Positions 1 to 8,976 of a DNA stretch of 64,000 bases are shown in pieces. Source of the stretch: Actinobaculum sp. 313. GTDB taxonomy: Bacteria > Actinomycetota > Actinomycetes > Actinomycetales > Actinomycetaceae. Under the pieces are notes generated by a model. It had not been told where the DNA came from. It worked only from the letters and a program-made list of their open reading frames with translations, and did not search any database. The position numbers were made by a program, and so were the translations under genes. Position 1 is the stretch's first letter; every line of letters starts with the position of its first letter. Location of the stretch: the NCBI RefSeq assembly GCF_003073475.1, contig NZ_CP029033.1:62001-126000 (forward strand). The letters run 5' to 3'.

Positions 1-606
1 GCGGATCTTTCCCTCGTCAGCCATCTCCTCTAGTTTGTCCATAGATTCGGTATGCAGTCGGGTGCACAAAGGACACGAGAAGTCACCAAACACATGGACT
101 GTAACAGGAGCGTCCGCAGGTCCGCGGACCAGCCCTGTATCTCCTTCCTCATCGATTGACAGGGCAAGTTCCCAACCAGGGCTAAGCAAACTGGGCACAT
201 AATCGGTTCCGGCGACCCACCCCTTCTCATCGGCGATTTTGGCCTCAGCGACCTGCAGATCGGTGAGTTCTTCCGTAGCGGTAGTCGAAGTGGATGAAGA
301 TTCCGTGGGTGATCCGATTGGCGTCGTGGATGCCGTGGTCGGTCCATTGCTGCTCGTATTGTCCCAAGGCCGGATGAGTGCAATGATCAGCGCGATGGCC
401 AGGAGTGCCACCACGACGATAAGGCTGATGATGGCGGGAGAGGTCTTCCGGGTAGCCCCCGCTCCGGGGCTGGCAGGCGGGGCAGCAAATGCTGCACCAC
501 CGGGCCGAGGGGCGCCGTCGGTAGTGGATGATCCCTCCCCAGCGGTGAAGTCACCCGAATTCTGCGGGGGTGTCGGTTCCTGTGGTGGCGTATTGCTGTC
601 TGTCAT
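1..606 (-). CDS. DsbA-like thioredoxin-fold membrane protein (3' end outside window)
   Basis: The reading frame starts at an ATG at 606 behind AAAGGAT and runs off the window edge, leaving 202 residues. A Pro/Gly/Ser/Thr-rich cytoplasmic N-terminus (about 1-55) is followed by one membrane segment (about 57-76), a Ser/Thr-rich linker, and the start of a thioredoxin-like fold with the sequence GDFSCPLCTRLH, where CPLC is the redox-active CxxC pair. This layout matches the membrane-tethered DsbA-family thiol oxidoreductases of actinobacteria, which form or shuffle disulfides in exported proteins. That role would suit the many two-cysteine surface domains encoded nearby, but the link is inference. 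The C-terminal half of the fold, including the cis-proline, is not in view, so an oxidase cannot be told from a reductase. Confidence 0.85.
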   Translation of the reverse strand, partial: MTDSNTPPQEPTPPQNSGDFTAGEGSSTTDGAPRPGGAAFAAPPASPGAGATRKTSPAIISLIVVVALLAIALIIALIRPWDNTSSNGPTTASTTPIGSPTESSSTSTTATEELTDLQVAEAKIADEKGWVAGTDYVPSLLSPGWELALSIDEEGDTGLVRGPADAPVTVHVFGDFSCPLCTRLHTESMDKLEEMADEGKIR

Positions 607-703
607 AGCGATCCTTTCTTATCGGCCCGGCATGGGACGGGCCAGAGCTTCGGAGCTGTTGCCGATTGCTGCCAGGCGCAACCGATCCCTGTTCAATACG
701 TTA

Positions 704-1615
704 TCAATCTTCGATCCAGTTGTTCAGAGCGCGCATGTACCCCTCGGCATCCTCGTCTTCAAAGATATTGAAGATGATAAGTTCGATAACATCGGTGCCG
801 TGCAACTGCAGCCAGCGATTAACGGTGGAAAGAGCGATATGCGTGGCCTCCTCGAAGGGGAAGCCATTCTTTCCGGTGGACAGGGCGCAGAAGGATACCT
901 GGTGGATATCGCCTTTCTCCGCCGCCAGATCGAGGCATGACGTGTAGCAACGTGCGAGGGCCTCACGGTCGGCGTCGGTCGGATTTCCAGCCGCAGGCCG
1001 CGGGCTTACGGTGTGCAGCACATACCGTGCGGGAAGGCGATAGCCGCGGGTCAGCTTGGCTCCACCAATCTCCTCGTTGCTACCCTGCATCTTGTGGATA
1101 ATCGCGCAATCGTTGCGGATCCATGGCCCGCCCTGCCCCTGGATGTAATTGTCGATACAGGGATGGTGGGGGTCCTTACAGCCGAGCAGATCCGGCATGG
1201 CGGCATTGACGACGGCATCCGCCTTCAACTCGCGCACATCTCCACGCCACATGGCAACATTCCGGGCTGAGCCGTAGTCGGAGAACGGCATCATTTCGGA
1301 GATACGCATGAGATTGCGCCCGGTTGTCCGCCCGAGGTGCGCGGAGCGACGCGAAAGGAGCACATCAACGGCGTCGGAGACTCCTGGGCTCAGCGGGCCA
1401 GGTTCGCGAGTGACAAGCTTGAAGCGTAATGTCTCCCGCAGCGCGTCCTCGTCGATGTTCGCATCGGCAGCGAAAAGCGGCCCGCTACCCGGAGTTGTCA
1501 GACCGTCAAGTGCGATTGTTAGTAGTTCAAGATCCGAGCGGGGATCATTGTCCGCAAGCGCTCTGATGGGCTCATCCAAATGAATAGCTTCTCGGTATGC
1601 GGAAAGTGGAAGCAT
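704..1615 (-). CDS. Zinc-type macrodomain protein (protein-ADP-ribose hydrolase)
   Basis: 303 residues. The ATG at 1615 is chosen because AAGGAGGAGTT lies directly upstream; an in-frame ATG at 1636 would place that Shine-Dalgarno sequence inside the gene. An N-terminal helical part (about 1-100) precedes a macrodomain with the nucleotide-binding pattern GDVRELKADAVVNAA and the zinc signature LLGCKDPHHPCID. This signature is known from the zinc-containing macrodomains that accompany SirTM sirtuins and remove ADP-ribose from proteins. No SirTM, lipoate ligase or GcvH-L gene is visible next to it; its neighbours are a DsbA-like gene downstream on the same strand and rnhA divergently upstream. 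Family assignment is firm; the substrate is unknown. Confidence 0.88.
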   Translation of the reverse strand: MLPLSAYREAIHLDEPIRALADNDPRSDLELLTIALDGLTTPGSGPLFAADANIDEDALRETLRFKLVTREPGPLSPGVSDAVDVLLSRRSAHLGRTTGRNLMRISEMMPFSDYGSARNVAMWRGDVRELKADAVVNAAMPDLLGCKDPHHPCIDNYIQGQGGPWIRNDCAIIHKMQGSNEEIGGAKLTRGYRLPARYVLHTVSPRPAAGNPTDADREALARCYTSCLDLAAEKGDIHQVSFCALSTGKNGFPFEEATHIALSTVNRWLQLHGTDVIELIIFNIFEDEDAEGYMRALNNWIED

Positions 1616-2235
1616 AACTCCTCCTTCAACCGGCATTCGTTCCCCTCAAATGTACCGGTATTTGGTGGTCTTGTGCCTCGGCGGGAAGGTGGCGTCCCCC
1701 GCACTGCGGCGAGCGGAAGGCAGCGAAGGCATCTGCCCGGGCCGGCGTGGGCGTGTTGTGATCGTGGCGATGATCGGCCGGATCGTGAAACCTCTGCCCG
1801 GGCCGGCGTGGGCGTGTTGCAGCACCGCTGCCAGGGGCTTTGCTGGTCGAAGATTCTCGCTACCGGCATTCGGTTGCCACACGGCAACCAGAGGTGCTGC
1901 AGTGTCGCGACGGGTTCTCGACGACGTCGCGGCCCTAAGCGGGACGGGACGTGATCGCGCCTCCCGACAGCGACCACTCGCCCCCAGGCGGGATGGGCAT
2001 GGTCGACTCACGGGTCAGCAGGTTATCTTTGACCTGCTCGACCCCCAGGCCGAACGGGGCACGGTTCTCCTGTAGCGGGCGCCCGGTCTGTCCGGCAGAA
2101 GTCTGCCGATGGGAAGACGAATGCGGTCACAGTTGCCGCCTGCCCTGTTTGCGGGCCGAGCTCCCCACGGTTAGTAGCATGTGCCGACTGGATGAGTTCG
2201 CGCCGTACTGCACGATGTACCGATAGGCTGAGCAT
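1616..2235. other. Intergenic region between divergent genes, with a 27-bp direct repeat
   Basis: No convincing gene is seen here; open frames on both strands are GC-rich shadows without ribosome binding sites. The region must hold the divergent promoters of the macrodomain gene and rnhA. A 27-bp exact direct repeat lies at 1732-1758 and 1793-1819, 61 bp apart. No terminator or RNA gene was recognised. Confidence 0.6.
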
Positions 2236-3066
2236 ATGACTCAGTGGCTGCTGACATCCGAACTGGCCGAGCGTTTTGATTGTGATTCATACGAGGTGCT
2301 TGAAGCGCTGGGCCGAATCGGCTTAGCGGAAGGCGCTCATCCAACGGCGCTTGCGGTGCGCCATGACCTCGCCACCTCAGGTATCGACGACGCCGGCCGG
2401 GATGCCGCCTTATGGGATCCCGATGTCACGGTGTTGCTTCTCGGCGTTGGTATGACCCTCAGGCAGGATGCCGGGCCGGTTTTCGACCAGGAAGCACTGT
2501 TCGATGATGATCGTGAAGATGACACTGATGCCTACGGCCCTGGATCCGAAAGGCCGGTGGAGGAGAGTGCCGGTATTTCTTCGCGAGTCACTTCACAAGG
2601 CGGTCCAGTAGGGACGATTAGACCTGGTTTTGACCGCATCATCGCTACAGACGGTGCATGTTCGGGCAATCCCGGGCCTGGCGGATGGGCATGGGTCGAA
2701 CAGGTAAGCGGGGCGTGGGAGTCAGGTGGTGCGTCGTCGACGACGAATAACAGCATGGAACTCACCGCCTTGATTAAGGCGTTGGAGTTCGTCGGCCCGG
2801 AGGTATCCTTGCTTATTCGTTGTGATTCTCAGTATGTGATCAATGTTGTGACGAAATGGGCACCTACCTGGCGGCGTCGGGGTTGGAAGAAGGCCGACGG
2901 TGAACCGGTGAAGAATCGTGAACTTGTCGAAACCCTGCTGGGGCTGTACGAGGCGCGAAGAGGACGCACCGAGGTCGAATGGGTGAAGGGGCATGCCGGC
3001 GACGCCGCGAATGAGTTGTGTGACAGACTCGCTTCGGCGCAGGCGCGGACACGATCCGATAGGTGA
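2236..3066 (+). CDS. rnhA: Ribonuclease HI with N-terminal extension
   Basis: 276 residues, starting at ATG 2236. Residues from about 130 to the end form a complete RNase H1 domain: DGACSGNPGPGGW with catalytic Asp139, NNSMELTALIKALE with Glu175, RCDSQYV with Asp197, the basic WAPTWRRRGWKK helix, and WVKGHAGDAANE with His253 and Asp256. The enzyme cuts the RNA strand of RNA-DNA hybrids. The first 130 residues are acidic and begin with a small helical domain (TSELAERFDCDSYEVLEALGRIGL) of unknown role. This is not the usual HBD domain seen on long RNases HI. Single-gene transcription unit. Confidence 0.93.
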   Translation: MTQWLLTSELAERFDCDSYEVLEALGRIGLAEGAHPTALAVRHDLATSGIDDAGRDAALWDPDVTVLLLGVGMTLRQDAGPVFDQEALFDDDREDDTDAYGPGSERPVEESAGISSRVTSQGGPVGTIRPGFDRIIATDGACSGNPGPGGWAWVEQVSGAWESGGASSTTNNSMELTALIKALEFVGPEVSLLIRCDSQYVINVVTKWAPTWRRRGWKKADGEPVKNRELVETLLGLYEARRGRTEVEWVKGHAGDAANELCDRLASAQARTRSDR

Positions 3067-3499
3067 CCGCGCGTGACGATGGCGTGTCCGACAAGGCGGC
3101 GTGATCGTTCCAGGACGCCGCACGGACCACCGGTGCGACATCATCTCTGACGGGTCAGCCGAAGGGCATGATCGACTCGTCGATCCTAGAGGTTTACTGC
3201 GTCGTTTATCGTGCGGCCCCGATGTGGGTCCTCCTCGAAATGTAGTGGAGTTGGGCACATCTTGCGGATCGCGATCAGATTGAGGAAACCCACAATAGTG
3301 GTGAAAACTTGGCTAACAACGCACGTGAGGCGCTTATGTAAACGAATGTAACATTGTTAGCCCATCTGAACTCTCTGCCTTTAGTGTAATCTAAGAACCT
3401 AGCACTAGGAGTCTGTGTATCTACTTGTCAGTTCTCCGTGATCACGCCCGGAGAGCTGTTGGTGGCGCATTCGCGCTTTACGATCCTCAGGAGGCATCT
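3067..3499 (+). promoter_or_regulatory. Upstream region and promoter of the first giant adhesin
   Basis: No gene is seen. Near the adhesin the sequence GTGTAATCT (TAATCT at 3387-3392) followed by CCTAGCACT (3398-3406) has a matching counterpart upstream of the second adhesin (TATTCT at 8864-8869, CCTAGCACT at 8875-8883). I read the shared block as a -10 hexamer and start-site region; the -35 is not clear. A long 5' leader of about 100 bases precedes the AGGAGG ribosome binding site. Confidence 0.45.
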
Positions 3500-6400
3500 A
3501 TGACAGGGGTCACTCAGTCGGGTTGGCGCAACCGACAACAGGGGCGCATCGCGATAGCATGTATCACCTTATTCGCAATGGTTCTCTCTGTGTTTGGGGT
3601 CATTGTTCCTGCGCGCGCTGCGGACAATCCGAACATTGTTATCAGTGATCTGACACTTACCCGTACAAATAACCAGGGCACAGGCGATTGGCCGGGAAAG
3701 CTGACGGTCGGCCAGCACGCTCGCCTTGATTTCAAGTGGGATGCGTCGAATGCCGATGTGAAGAGTGGCGACTCCTTCACGATCGATCTCGGCACCTACT
3801 TCGAGAATCTTGAGTATCCGAAGACTGCGCCGATGACGGTCACCAACAATGGTGAGCAGATTGAAATTGGATCCTGTGATCTAACGCGCACGCAGGTGGT
3901 ATGCACCTTTAGCGACAAGGTTGACGAGCTAAAGGCGGCTGGATTTGCCGCATTCCGTGGAACAGGCACAGCACGACTGCGTGCTGTTAAAGCAACAACA
4001 TCAGAGACGGCCGATATTACGACGAACAATGTCGTTTCCGTTGATCTTCCTGAAACCGGCGGGATTGGCGAGGCTGTTGGTGAAAAGTACCGGGTCTACA
4101 ATTTCCACAAATGGGCCGGAGCGCTCTGGAGCGAGAAGGGCATGACGTGGGGCATCGACTTCGGAACGAAATATGTGGGGGAGAAGACCGGAACCACTCT
4201 CGATGGTAGCCGCCAGACGATTGTCATGACCGACAATCTCGGCGAGGGAATGGAGTTCCGCGCCGGAGACTACCTGAAAGATTGGGTCCTTTATTATCGC
4301 GGTACCAACGGTGACGCGACGATGCAGCAGACTCGGCTCACGGATGCCTCGGGTGCTGATGCGACGACCGCGATGGGGGATTTTGACCTAAGCGTCGAGG
4401 TAAATGGCAGAACTGCTAAGATCACCGCCACCGGCCCATTCAAGCCGGACTCGAACTACCAGGTCACTTTCCCGGTCACGTTCTCCGGTGGAAAGGTCAC
4501 TCGAGGTGTGATCTACGGAAACAGTGCGACACTGCATGGCACTGAGGTTCAGGTGCAGGATTCGCGCTACTTTGTGGAGTCCTTCTCTATCACGGTGGAG
4601 ATGGCGGCAGGCTTCGGTGGTTTTGATATCACCAAGGTTGTTTCCGGCACGGGAGCGGCCAGTGTTCCGGCGGGTACCGAGTTCACCGTCGACGTCAGCT
4701 ATGAACTGCCTGCTGTTGCCTCAACCTACGAGGACTGGACGGCGCCCGGCATGCTGAGCGCGGATGGGAAAACGGGTACGGCGCAGATGAAGGCCGTCGT
4801 CGGTCAAAAGGTGCCCTTCAATGGTACCTTCCCGAAGGGCACGAAGATCGCTCTCGCGGAGGATCCATCGACAAGTACGTACACCGCACTCGGTTGGTCT
4901 GATCCGGAATTCCTTATCGACGGTAGGGCCACGAACACGCTCACGATTGGTGATCAGACATCAGTGGCCGTGACACTGACGAACACGACGGCACCGCAAG
5001 GAACCTTCGCCATCAAGAAGTTTGTGTCCGGTGCAGATAACGTTACGAGCAAGCAGTTTACTTTTGACTATGAGTGCTCTGACGGCCAGTCCGGAACGGT
5101 CAATGTTCCCGGGGACGGGACGGCAGTGACGGTGGACAAGAGCTTCCCGTTGGGCACAACCTGTAGCATCGTGGAGAATGCTGACACTGCACAGGTGGAT
5201 GGCTACACCCTGAGCGCTCCCGAGCCGCAGACGGTGACAATCTCGAACGCTTCCACTCTGATCGAGGCGTCATTCACCAACTCTTACACACGGGATCGTG
5301 GCTCGTTCTCGGTGAAGAAGGTCGTGCGGGGTGACTACACTGCCACTCCGGGCGAGACATTCACTGTCAACTATCGGTGCGACGACGCCGAAGCGACGTC
5401 GGGTTCGCTGAGCGTTCCGGCTGACGGTACGGCTGTCTCGGTGGATGGCCTGCCGACAGGTACGAACTGCGTTATCGGCGAGGATGCGGATTCTGCACAG
5501 CGCACCGGCTACGCGCTGGCGGTCGATTATTCGGCGACGAATCTGAGTATTGAGAAGGACACCACGCAGGACGTGACGGTCACCAATGACTACAAGCGTT
5601 TGGTTGGTGGATTCTCCATCAGTAAGAAGGTCGATGGTGATGGAGCGAGTTTGGCTCCGGTGAACTTTGCCTTTGATTACGCTTGTGTGGACGCGGCAGG
5701 TGAGGAGACAGTCTCTGGTACGCTGCAGGTCACGCCAGGTCAGATTGAGGGCGTGGAAGATGTTCCAACTGGTACGTGTGAGATTAGTGAGCGCGATGCG
5801 ACGGTTAACGGCGCGCAGTTGATGACGTCGTGGACGGTTGATGGTGCGGCGGTGGAAGGTTCTAAGGCCACCATTAGCGTGACTGATGGTTCCGCGATTG
5901 CCGTTGAAGCGACGAATACCTATACGCGTGATCGTGGTTCGTTCTCTGTGGCGAAGAAGGTGACTGGTGACTACACGTCTGGCACCGGGGAGTCGTTCAA
6001 GGTGAATTACGTTTGTGATGATCCGGATCAGACTTCTGGCGTGCTCGATGTTCCTGGTGATGGTACGCCTGTGCGGGTAGACAACCTGCCAACTGGTACT
6101 AGCTGTGTCATTACTGAGGATGGAGACTCCGCACGACGTGACGGCTATGCAGTAGCAACCACGCATACTGCGGCTAAGGTCATGATCACAAAGGATCAGA
6201 CGCAGGAGAATACGATCACGAATGACTACCGGCGTCTGGTTGGTGGGTTCACTGTTGCTAAGACGGTCGATGGTGATGGTGCTCAGTTTGCGCCGCAGTC
6301 TTTCGGTTTCGATTACACGTGTGTAGATGGTGCGGGTAACGAGACGATGTCCGGTACGTTGACGGTGCGGGCGGGGAAGTCTGAGCAGGTCACGGATGTG

Positions 6401-7030
6401 CCTGTGGGTTCGTGTACGGTCACGGAGAAGGATGCGTTTGTTGCCAATGCGCAGGTGGCTACCAGACTGAGTGTTGATGGCAATGTTGTGGAAGGTAAGT
6501 CTGCGACTATCGAAATTGGTGATGGATCGGCCATTGCTGTTGAGGCGACTAATACTTACACGTTGGATCGTGGTTCGTTCTCTGTGGTGAAGAAGGTCTC
6601 TGGTGCCGATGTGGCTAAGGGTAAGAGCTTCACGTTTGCTTACGAGTGTTCGGATGGGTCGATTGGTTCACTGACGGTTCCTGGTGACGGGACGGTGGTG
6701 AAGGCTGACAAGACGTTCCCGGTGGGCACGGCATGTGAAGTTGTTGAGGATGTTAATTCAGCTCAGTTGAGTGGCTACACGGTGAAGGTTCCCGCTGCGC
6801 AGAAGGTGGGTATCGAGGAGAAGGATAAGGTGGTGGAGTTGAGCTTCACGAATACTTACACGGAGAACACTCCGCCTCCGCCGTCGAAGAGTACGCCTTC
6901 TTCGGCGCCAAAGAAGGCAAAGAAGTCTTTGCCGTTGACGGGCGCGGACCTGCGCGCTCCGGGTGCAATGGCCGTGGTGGCGATTGTTGCTGGAGGTTTG
7001 GTGCTTTGGGTTCGACGTCGGGAAGCATAG
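3500..7030 (+). CDS. LPXTG-anchored giant adhesin 1 (Ig-like adhesive domain plus DUF5979 repeats)
   Basis: 1176 residues from ATG 3500, behind TCAGGAGG; an upstream in-frame TTG at 3425 has no ribosome site. A signal peptide ends at VPARA-AD (about residue 38). Residues about 40-370 are an SdrC/ClfA-like Ig-type adhesin region (VISDLTLTRTN...FTIDLGTYF). From about 373 follow seven repeats of roughly 100 residues: one atypical (GGFDITKVV) and six that alternate between a GSFSV/GTFAI type and a GGFxxxKxVDGDGA type. Each has two cysteines, a Lys in strand one and FTNTYT-like Asn at the end, as in CnaB-type isopeptide domains. The sorting signal is LPLTG at 1144-1148, then a hydrophobic stretch and RRREA. 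Product: cell-wall adhesin; ligand unknown. It shares a 1.3-kb identical block with the next adhesin. Confidence 0.92.
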   Translation: MTGVTQSGWRNRQQGRIAIACITLFAMVLSVFGVIVPARAADNPNIVISDLTLTRTNNQGTGDWPGKLTVGQHARLDFKWDASNADVKSGDSFTIDLGTYFENLEYPKTAPMTVTNNGEQIEIGSCDLTRTQVVCTFSDKVDELKAAGFAAFRGTGTARLRAVKATTSETADITTNNVVSVDLPETGGIGEAVGEKYRVYNFHKWAGALWSEKGMTWGIDFGTKYVGEKTGTTLDGSRQTIVMTDNLGEGMEFRAGDYLKDWVLYYRGTNGDATMQQTRLTDASGADATTAMGDFDLSVEVNGRTAKITATGPFKPDSNYQVTFPVTFSGGKVTRGVIYGNSATLHGTEVQVQDSRYFVESFSITVEMAAGFGGFDITKVVSGTGAASVPAGTEFTVDVSYELPAVASTYEDWTAPGMLSADGKTGTAQMKAVVGQKVPFNGTFPKGTKIALAEDPSTSTYTALGWSDPEFLIDGRATNTLTIGDQTSVAVTLTNTTAPQGTFAIKKFVSGADNVTSKQFTFDYECSDGQSGTVNVPGDGTAVTVDKSFPLGTTCSIVENADTAQVDGYTLSAPEPQTVTISNASTLIEASFTNSYTRDRGSFSVKKVVRGDYTATPGETFTVNYRCDDAEATSGSLSVPADGTAVSVDGLPTGTNCVIGEDADSAQRTGYALAVDYSATNLSIEKDTTQDVTVTNDYKRLVGGFSISKKVDGDGASLAPVNFAFDYACVDAAGEETVSGTLQVTPGQIEGVEDVPTGTCEISERDATVNGAQLMTSWTVDGAAVEGSKATISVTDGSAIAVEATNTYTRDRGSFSVAKKVTGDYTSGTGESFKVNYVCDDPDQTSGVLDVPGDGTPVRVDNLPTGTSCVITEDGDSARRDGYAVATTHTAAKVMITKDQTQENTITNDYRRLVGGFTVAKTVDGDGAQFAPQSFGFDYTCVDGAGNETMSGTLTVRAGKSEQVTDVPVGSCTVTEKDAFVANAQVATRLSVDGNVVEGKSATIEIGDGSAIAVEATNTYTLDRGSFSVVKKVSGADVAKGKSFTFAYECSDGSIGSLTVPGDGTVVKADKTFPVGTACEVVEDVNSAQLSGYTVKVPAAQKVGIEEKDKVVELSFTNTYTENTPPPPSKSTPSSAPKKAKKSLPLTGADLRAPGAMAVVAIVAGGLVLWVRRREA
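5580..6890 (+). repeat. Copy A of a 1,311-bp repeat shared by adhesins 1 and 2
   Basis: This stretch matches 12315-13624 at a constant offset of 6734 bp, with no difference noticed in the protein or in the DNA compared by eye. It covers the last four repeat domains and the start of the proline-rich wall spacer. The match ends sharply just before the sorting signal, where the two genes diverge. Confidence 0.9.
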
Positions 7031-7110
7031 AGATGTGGTCAGGTGCCTGTAGTACTACGGCTCTGATAGGGCCTGGGCTGCACGGTGAGTTCTGACGGAT
7101 ACATCCGGAT

Positions 7111-7150
7111 GGCAAGGGCGACTGCGTGATGCGCAGTCGCCCTTGCCTTT
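7111..7150 (+). terminator. Rho-independent terminator of adhesin 1
   Basis: A perfect 16-bp inverted repeat (GGCAAGGGCGACTGCG and its complement) with a 5-base loop is followed by TTTT, 80 bases after the adhesin stop codon. Confidence 0.9.
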
Positions 7151-7232
7151 TGTGGTCACTTTCGTGTCGGCGTGGAGAGCTGAATCGTCCCGGGTTTGAT
7201 GGAGGCAGTGATTACACGGAAGGATTACTGTC

Positions 7233-7550
7233 ATGAGTGCATCAAGGAAGTATCCGGAGGAGTTGCGGGAGCGGGCTACCAGGATGGCTGTGGAGGCTCG
7301 TAGGGACCCCGAGCGGTCCAAGGGGGCGATCCGCAGGATCGCCGATGAACTGGGCGGCCACCCTGAGGCGCTACGCACCTGGGTTAAGAAGGCTGAGATC
7401 GATATAGGCGCCCGGCCGGGAACCACCACATCCGATGCCGAGCGGATTCGGGGGCTGGAGGCCGAGAATCGGGAGCTGCGGCGGGCGAATGCGATCTTGA
7501 GGAGTGCGTCGGCCTATTTCGCCGCGGAGTGTGAGCTCCCATCCTGCTGA
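7233..7550 (+). CDS. IS3-family transposase OrfA
   Basis: 105 residues, ATG 7233 behind AAGGATTACTG. The N-terminus (SRKYPEELRERATRMAVEAR) is the helix-turn-helix of IS3 OrfA, which binds the element ends. The C-terminus (LEAENRELRRANAILRSAS) is the leucine zipper. In intact elements a -1 ribosomal frameshift joins OrfA to OrfB; the OrfB frame does start by overlapping the end of this gene. Since OrfB is broken, autonomous transposition is unlikely. Confidence 0.88.
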   Translation: MSASRKYPEELRERATRMAVEARRDPERSKGAIRRIADELGGHPEALRTWVKKAEIDIGARPGTTTSDAERIRGLEAENRELRRANAILRSASAYFAAECELPSC

Positions 7551-8614
7551 TCTGTCAGTACATCGACTCCCGCAAGGAGGAATTTGGGGTCGAGCCGATC
7601 TGCCAGGCGCTGACCAGCGCCGACGTCAAGATCGCCCCGAGTACCTACTACGCAGCCAAGTCCCGTCCCCGATCAGCAAGGAGTAGACGCGATGAGGCTC
7701 TGAAGGCCGAGATCAAGAAGGTTCAGGAGAACAACTACTGCGTTCTGGACGCCCGCAAGATGCATGCGATGCTGAACCGGCCTGAGGTCTGTGAGCGGCA
7801 TGGGTTGGGGCATGTGGCTCGCTGCACCGTGGAGAGGTTGATGCGGGCCATGGGCCTACAGGGTATCCGCCGCGCCACAGCACCACGCACTACGCGCAGC
7901 GCGCTCAAGAAGCGGTGTCCCGCCGACCTGGTGAATCGGCACTTTAGCGCGTTCAGGCCGAACGAGTTGTGGGAGTGCGGACATCACCTACGTACGAACC
8001 CTGTCCGACTGGGTCTATGTGGCCTTCGCCCGCTGACGTCTACTCGCGTCGGATCATCGGCTGGCAGACCTCCACGAGCCCGTACACTGACCTGGCCCTG
8101 GACGCTCTGAAGATGGGGATCTGGCAGCGCAGGCGCGAGGGCGCGGACCTGAAGGGGCTGATTCATCACACGCGGCCGGGGTGTGCAGTACCGGGCAATC
8201 CGTTACGGGCAGGCCCTGTCCGAGGCCGATGCTGTGGCCTCTGTGGGGTCGAAGGGCGACTCCTACGATAACGCGTTGGCCGAGGCCCTGAATTCCCTGT
8301 ACAAGGCTGAACTTATCCGTAACCACCACTACCTCGACTCCCACGGCCCCTGGGAGGGTATTGATGATGTCGAGTTCGCTACCGCCCAGTGGGTGCACTG
8401 GTTCAACACAACCCGTCCTCACTGCGCCATCGGCATGCACGCCCCTATCCAGCACGAGCAGGCCTACACCCCACCACCACAAGACGACACCAACTGCACC
8501 ACCACCGACACCACCGACACCATCGACCTCGAGGACATCGGCAAGCAGACCACCAACCACCACCAACCACCACGAACCAGCAACCACCAACCAGCAACCA
8601 CCAACGCCAGATAA
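7541..8614 (+). pseudogene. IS3-family transposase OrfB, multiply frameshifted
   Basis: Reading through three frames recovers a DDE integrase-type OrfB: helical N-terminus (ICQYIDSRKEEFGVEPICQAL), the HTH_21-like stretch with KMHAMLNRPEVCERHGLGHVA, then the rve core (DVYSRRIIGWQTSTSPYTDLALDAL, SVGSKGDSYDNALAEALNSLYKAELI). Frame changes are needed near 7975, near 8030 and near 8170. The last one destroys the HHTDRG motif with the second catalytic Asp. The tail is a low-complexity run of CCACCA repeats. No functional product is expected unless the breaks are sequencing errors. Confidence 0.85.
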
Positions 8615-8645
8615 AACAACCTCAACAAAACCCCGGGACTTGACA

Positions 8646-8976
8646 TACGGCCAAGCACCGCAAACGCTGGTTATGGTGGGATTGCACACACGTCACGGAA
8701 TGACACGCTTGCTTGATACCGGATAAGCACTCAAAAAACACAGGTAAATTCAACAAGCAGTGAATGTTGCATGCCCGCATGTCATCGCGTACCTGATCCG
8801 GGTTACGTTGTGAAGAAGGTGCAAAGAACGCACATTCTCTTTAGGGAGATTGACTCTACGTGTTATTCTGTACGCCTAGCACTGAAGTAATCACGCGCGT
8901 GCTCCGCCAGATTCCTGTGTACAGGCGTGGGGCGCGGCAAGAGTAGACGTTTGGCCTATCATATTCAGGAGGATGC
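8646..8976 (+). promoter_or_regulatory. Upstream region and promoter of adhesin 2
   Basis: No gene is seen. A -10-like TATTCT at 8864-8869 is followed by CCTAGCACT (8875-8883), the same arrangement as in front of adhesin 1. A TTGACT at 8850 lies too close to pair with it. The ribosome site AGGAGG sits at 8968-8973. Confidence 0.4.

Larger units (their letters stand above)
7181..8645 (+). mobile_element. IS3-family insertion sequence, degenerate
   Basis: Imperfect terminal inverted repeats starting TG and ending CA are visible: TGAATCGTCCCGGGTTT at 7181 and CCCCGGGACTTGACA ending at 8645. They enclose an orfA and a broken orfB of the IS3 type, about 1.46 kb in all. No target duplication is evident (AGC before, TAC after). 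It lies between the terminator of adhesin 1 and the promoter of adhesin 2. Confidence 0.8.

Noticed and set aside
1732-1819. 27-bp direct repeat as a mobile-element or CRISPR remnant
   Set aside because: Only two copies, with no inverted ends, gene or further spacing pattern; it may be chance duplication.
3425-3499. Upstream TTG start for adhesin 1
   Set aside because: It has no ribosome site and would put about 25 polar residues before a complete signal peptide; ATG 3500 has AGGAGG at the right distance.
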